Position numbers and translations under genes: made by a program
Part shown: positions 61,344 to 64,000 of the stretch, piece after piece
Layout: every line of letters begins with the position of its first letter
How positions within the stretch are numbered: the stretch's first letter is position 1
Assembly (NCBI RefSeq): GCF_017916425.1
Contig: NZ_JAFMSX010000005.1
Coordinates: 205,447-269,446, forward strand
Length of the DNA stretch: 64,000 nt
From: Nocardioides sp. SYSU D00065
Lineage (GTDB): Bacteria > Actinomycetota > Actinomycetes > Propionibacteriales > Nocardioidaceae
Reading direction: 5' to 3'
The notes under the pieces: model-generated
Databases searched by the model: none
Told to the model about the DNA's origin: nothing
What the model saw: only the letters and a program-made list of their open reading frames with translations

Positions 61344-63905
61344 ATGCATCTGCACCACCACCGGCGGTCGAGCCGGTTCTCACGCACGGCGGCCGTCGCC
61401 ATGGCCGTCGTCCTGCCGGGCTCCGTCCTGGCCGTGGGCCAGGCGCCCGCGTCGGCGGCCCCGCTGCCGGCGGCCTACTCCGCCGACGCGAACGCCGACA
61501 TCGTCGAGCTGGACGCCGATCTGCTCGGCGCCCAGCTGGCCGGGGTGGCGGTCGGACACAGCCGCAGCACCGTCACCAGCACAGCCGCGGACGGCCAGAG
61601 CTCCGCGACCTCCGCCAACCTCGGCGGCGCGCTCGGCGGCACCATCCCGCTGAACGTCGACGCAAGGACGATCACCGCACCGCCGTCCGCGGACCCCGGC
61701 CCGACAACGCTCCTCGCAGTGCCGTTGGCGCCCGTGGCGCAGGTCGGCGCCATCACCGGCGACCTCGAGGCCGCCTGGGCCGGCGCCAACGCCTGCGTCC
61801 CGGCCGCAGCGGACGGGACCCGCCTGCTCTCCGACGCCCACACCAGGCTCGCCGGCCTCACGCTGGCCGACCTGCCCGTGCTCGGCGCCCTGGCGGACGT
61901 CGAGGCCTCCGAGACCCGGACGCGCACCTTCCTCGACGACCGCGGCGCCGGCGGGGCGGACGTCGTCTCCCAGGCGACGACCACCGTCGGCGACATCAGC
62001 CTGCTCGGCGGCGCGGTGAACGTGGACGTCACCAGCCCGGTCGTGCTCCAGGCGCGCTCGGACGGCACGGACGGCAGCGCCGGCTACGTGAACCCGCCGA
62101 CGGTGGTGGCCACCGTGGGCGGCCAGCAGATCACCATCCCGGCCAACGGCAACCCGCAGCTCATCCGCCTGCCGCTGCTGCTCGACCCCCTGGCCAACCT
62201 GACCATCACGGCGTACGACGCGCAGGACCAGTCCACCGACCCGACCGGCCGGGCCAGCGTCGACGCGCTGCTGCGCATCGACCTCGAGGTCCTCGCCGTG
62301 GGAGCGACCCCCGCGGCCGACGTGTCCCTGGCCGTTGCGCCCATGTCCGTCGAGGCCACCGCGCCCGTCGGCGGTGTCGAGTGCGGCGCGCCCGACGTCT
62401 CCGCTCCGAGCGCCCCCACGATCGACGCGCCGGTCGACGGCTCGACGACCAACGACCCGACGCCGACCTTCAGCGGCGACGCCGAGCCCGGCTCGACCGT
62501 CGTGGTGCGCGACTCGGACGGCGCCGAGGTCTGCTCCGACGTCGCGGACCAGGACGGCGCCTGGAGCTGCACCCCGTCGCAGCCACTCCCGGACGGGACG
62601 GATCCCTTCACCGCCACGGCCACCGACGAGGCCGGCAACACCTCTCCCGGTACGACGACGACCTTGACGGTGGACACGACCGCCCCAGCCGTCGCCGTGC
62701 TGACGCCGGCCGACGGCTCCTCGACCACCGACGCGACCCCCGCGGTCACGGGCACCGGCGAGCCGGGCGCCTCGATCGAGGTCACCGAGGGTCCCCTCCC
62801 CGTGTGCAGCACGACGGTCGCCGTCTCGGGCATGTGGTCGTGCACGCCGTCGCTGCCGCGGCTGCCCGGCGAGCACACGTTCACCGCCACGGCGCGGGAC
62901 GCGGCGGGCAACACCGGCACCGCCACGACGACCTTCTCCGTCGTCCCCGGCAACGGCGACACCGCACCTCCGAGCGCTCCGACCATCACCAACCCCTCGG
63001 ACGGCGCCTCGGTCCAGGACACGACGCCGCTGATCACGGGCACCGGCGAGACGGGTGCCACTGTGAGCGTCAGCGAGGGCCCCTCGGTGCACTGCACCGC
63101 CGTGGTGCGCGGTGACGGCACGTGGTCCTGCACGCCGACCGCCGCCCTGTCCCTGGGCCAGCACACCGTCACGGCCACGCAGAGTGACGCCAACGGCAAC
63201 ACGAGCCCCGCGGACACGGTCACGTTCACCGTGGTGGCCGGTCCCGGCGACGGGGACGGCGACGGCCTGCCCAACCAGCAGGAAGGGCCGGTCGGCACCA
63301 GCCCGCAGGACCCGGACAGTGACGACGACGGGCTGAGCGACGGCGCGGAGGTCAACACGCACCACACCGACCCGCTCGACGCCGACACCGACAACGACGG
63401 CCTCACCGACGGCGCCGAGATCAACACGCACCACACCGACCCGCTCGACGCCGACACCGACAACGACGGCCTCACCGACGGCGCGGAGGTCAACGGCGTC
63501 AAGATCCGCGAGAAGTTCCGCATCTGCGGCCAGAAGGCCCGCAAGTCGATCACCGTGCGGACCGACCCGCTGCGCAAGGACACCGACAAGGACGGCCTGC
63601 GTGACGGCAAGGAGGTCAAGGGCTACAAGATCAAGCAGAAGGTGAAGACCCGCAAGGGGACGTTCATCATCGGCCTGACCCGGTCCAACCCCACGAAGAA
63701 GGACACCGACCGCGACGGCCTCAAGGACAAGGTCGAGATGACCGGCAAGGCCAACAAGCGGTTCAAGAAGGCGAAGACCGACCCGAGCAAGTGCGACACC
63801 GACCAGGGCGGCATCTCCGACGGCGCCGAGGTCAAGGCACGGTCCAACCCCGCGGACGTGAAGTCCGGCCCGCGCCACCCGCTGGGTCGACGCACGTTCG
63901 GCTGA
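61344..63905 (+). CDS. large secreted Ig-like / DxDxDG-repeat surface protein
   Basis: An 853-residue exported protein. A signal peptide (ending near 'ASA-AP', residue ~40) is followed by a ~310-residue N-terminal domain of unknown family, then three bacterial Ig-like (Big_6) repeats (~360-620) each with a 'C...WSCTP' Cys pair, then calcium-binding thrombospondin type 3-like DxDxDG repeats (~640-720) and a Lys-rich tail with repeated 'DTDKDGLRDGKE'. Likely a surface adhesin or wall-associated protein; no sortase motif is visible. ATG at 61344 has GAGGGGGGA about 5 nt upstream. 61179-61343 holds its promoter; no other gene seen. Confidence 0.85.
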   Translation: MHLHHHRRSSRFSRTAAVAMAVVLPGSVLAVGQAPASAAPLPAAYSADANADIVELDADLLGAQLAGVAVGHSRSTVTSTAADGQSSATSANLGGALGGTIPLNVDARTITAPPSADPGPTTLLAVPLAPVAQVGAITGDLEAAWAGANACVPAAADGTRLLSDAHTRLAGLTLADLPVLGALADVEASETRTRTFLDDRGAGGADVVSQATTTVGDISLLGGAVNVDVTSPVVLQARSDGTDGSAGYVNPPTVVATVGGQQITIPANGNPQLIRLPLLLDPLANLTITAYDAQDQSTDPTGRASVDALLRIDLEVLAVGATPAADVSLAVAPMSVEATAPVGGVECGAPDVSAPSAPTIDAPVDGSTTNDPTPTFSGDAEPGSTVVVRDSDGAEVCSDVADQDGAWSCTPSQPLPDGTDPFTATATDEAGNTSPGTTTTLTVDTTAPAVAVLTPADGSSTTDATPAVTGTGEPGASIEVTEGPLPVCSTTVAVSGMWSCTPSLPRLPGEHTFTATARDAAGNTGTATTTFSVVPGNGDTAPPSAPTITNPSDGASVQDTTPLITGTGETGATVSVSEGPSVHCTAVVRGDGTWSCTPTAALSLGQHTVTATQSDANGNTSPADTVTFTVVAGPGDGDGDGLPNQQEGPVGTSPQDPDSDDDGLSDGAEVNTHHTDPLDADTDNDGLTDGAEINTHHTDPLDADTDNDGLTDGAEVNGVKIREKFRICGQKARKSITVRTDPLRKDTDKDGLRDGKEVKGYKIKQKVKTRKGTFIIGLTRSNPTKKDTDRDGLKDKVEMTGKANKRFKKAKTDPSKCDTDQGGISDGAEVKARSNPADVKSGPRHPLGRRTFG
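63321..63494 (+). repeat. 69-bp near-identical coding repeats
   Basis: Two full units (63321-63389, 63390-63458) and a partial third (63459-63494) encode 'DNDGLTDGAEINTHHTDPLDADT'-type calcium-binding repeats. DNA identity is very high, so recent duplication or gene conversion is likely. After the gene, 63906-64000 holds only GC-rich hairpin-prone sequence to the window end. Confidence 0.85.
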
Positions 63906-64000
63906 CGTCGCATCACTCCTACGGAGCCGGCGCCCCCGGCCGGCCTCTGTGCCGGGGCCCGGCCCCCGTGTCGGGGCGGGCGACGCCCCCGGGGCCGGGG

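Noticed and set aside
63906..64000. Terminator or new gene at the window end
   Set aside because: The GC-rich tail can fold in several ways but shows no clear single hairpin and no convincing coding frame before the window ends.

Overview
The window is very GC-rich, gene-dense actinobacterial chromosome. Many genes start with GTG, neighbouring genes often overlap by 4 nt (ATGA/GTGA), and many genes carry a TANNNT hexamer 6-8 nt before the start codon, the mark of leaderless mRNAs. Marker families (SepH, DUF3093, DUF3159, DUF3710, DUF4193, DUF4192, DUF5998, DUF7455, an lprG-p55 pair, an actinobacterial topoisomerase IV pair, an alanine/lysine-rich primary sigma factor) point to a member of the Propionibacteriales, most likely Nocardioides or a close relative. 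That placement is inferred from gene families and not from any search. No rRNA, tRNA, IS element, prophage or CRISPR array was seen.

Layout. 1-3589: end of a TrkA protein, then DUF3159, OB-fold, DUF3710 and dut on the minus strand, divergent DUF3093 and DUF4235, and DUF4193. This resembles the conserved neighbourhood of the mycobacterial sigA-sigB region. 3815-8288: inositol monophosphatase, ferrochelatase, divergent MFS transporter and an FAD-linked sugar-lactone oxidase. 8338-8704: six tandem 61-bp palindromic repeats. 8708-17408: TRIC channel, sepH, MOSC protein, sulfurtransferase, thymidine kinase, phosphodiesterase, DUF5998 and a GNAT/acyl-CoA synthetase fusion. 17720-25462: topoisomerase IV A and B subunits flanking an lprG-p55 lipid-export operon and a beta-carbonic anhydrase. 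25764-31091: DUF7455, DUF456, a secreted protein, CapA-like and M28 lipoproteins, and a DASS anion transporter.

31172-34816: the primary sigma factor, then an HhH-GPD gene whose first ~31 codons occur three times in tandem, separated by small unrelated genes. This looks like serial cassette insertion at one site and is the most unusual structure in the window. 34941-42753: a hypothetical gene, glutamate-cysteine ligase-like protein, DUF4192, DNA polymerase IV preceded by a leaderless 11-codon upstream ORF, the pxpABC 5-oxoprolinase genes, and a group-2 sigma factor. 42787-49692: NagZ-like lipoprotein, coaE-marR divergent from an ABC exporter with a palindrome inside the shared promoter, an aspartate aminotransferase and a GlxA-type regulator. 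49836-63905: a 2573-residue secreted multidomain oxidoreductase with PKD repeats, patatin, rpsA, an aminoglycoside-phosphotransferase-like protein and a second large secreted repeat protein.

Regulation that can be read directly: three genes (DUF4193, DUF7455 and the group-2 sigma factor) carry GGAAT/C-N18-19-GTT elements matching the SigR/SigH thiol-stress promoter family. Two of the products are small Cys-rich proteins, so a redox-stress circuit is a reasonable hypothesis.
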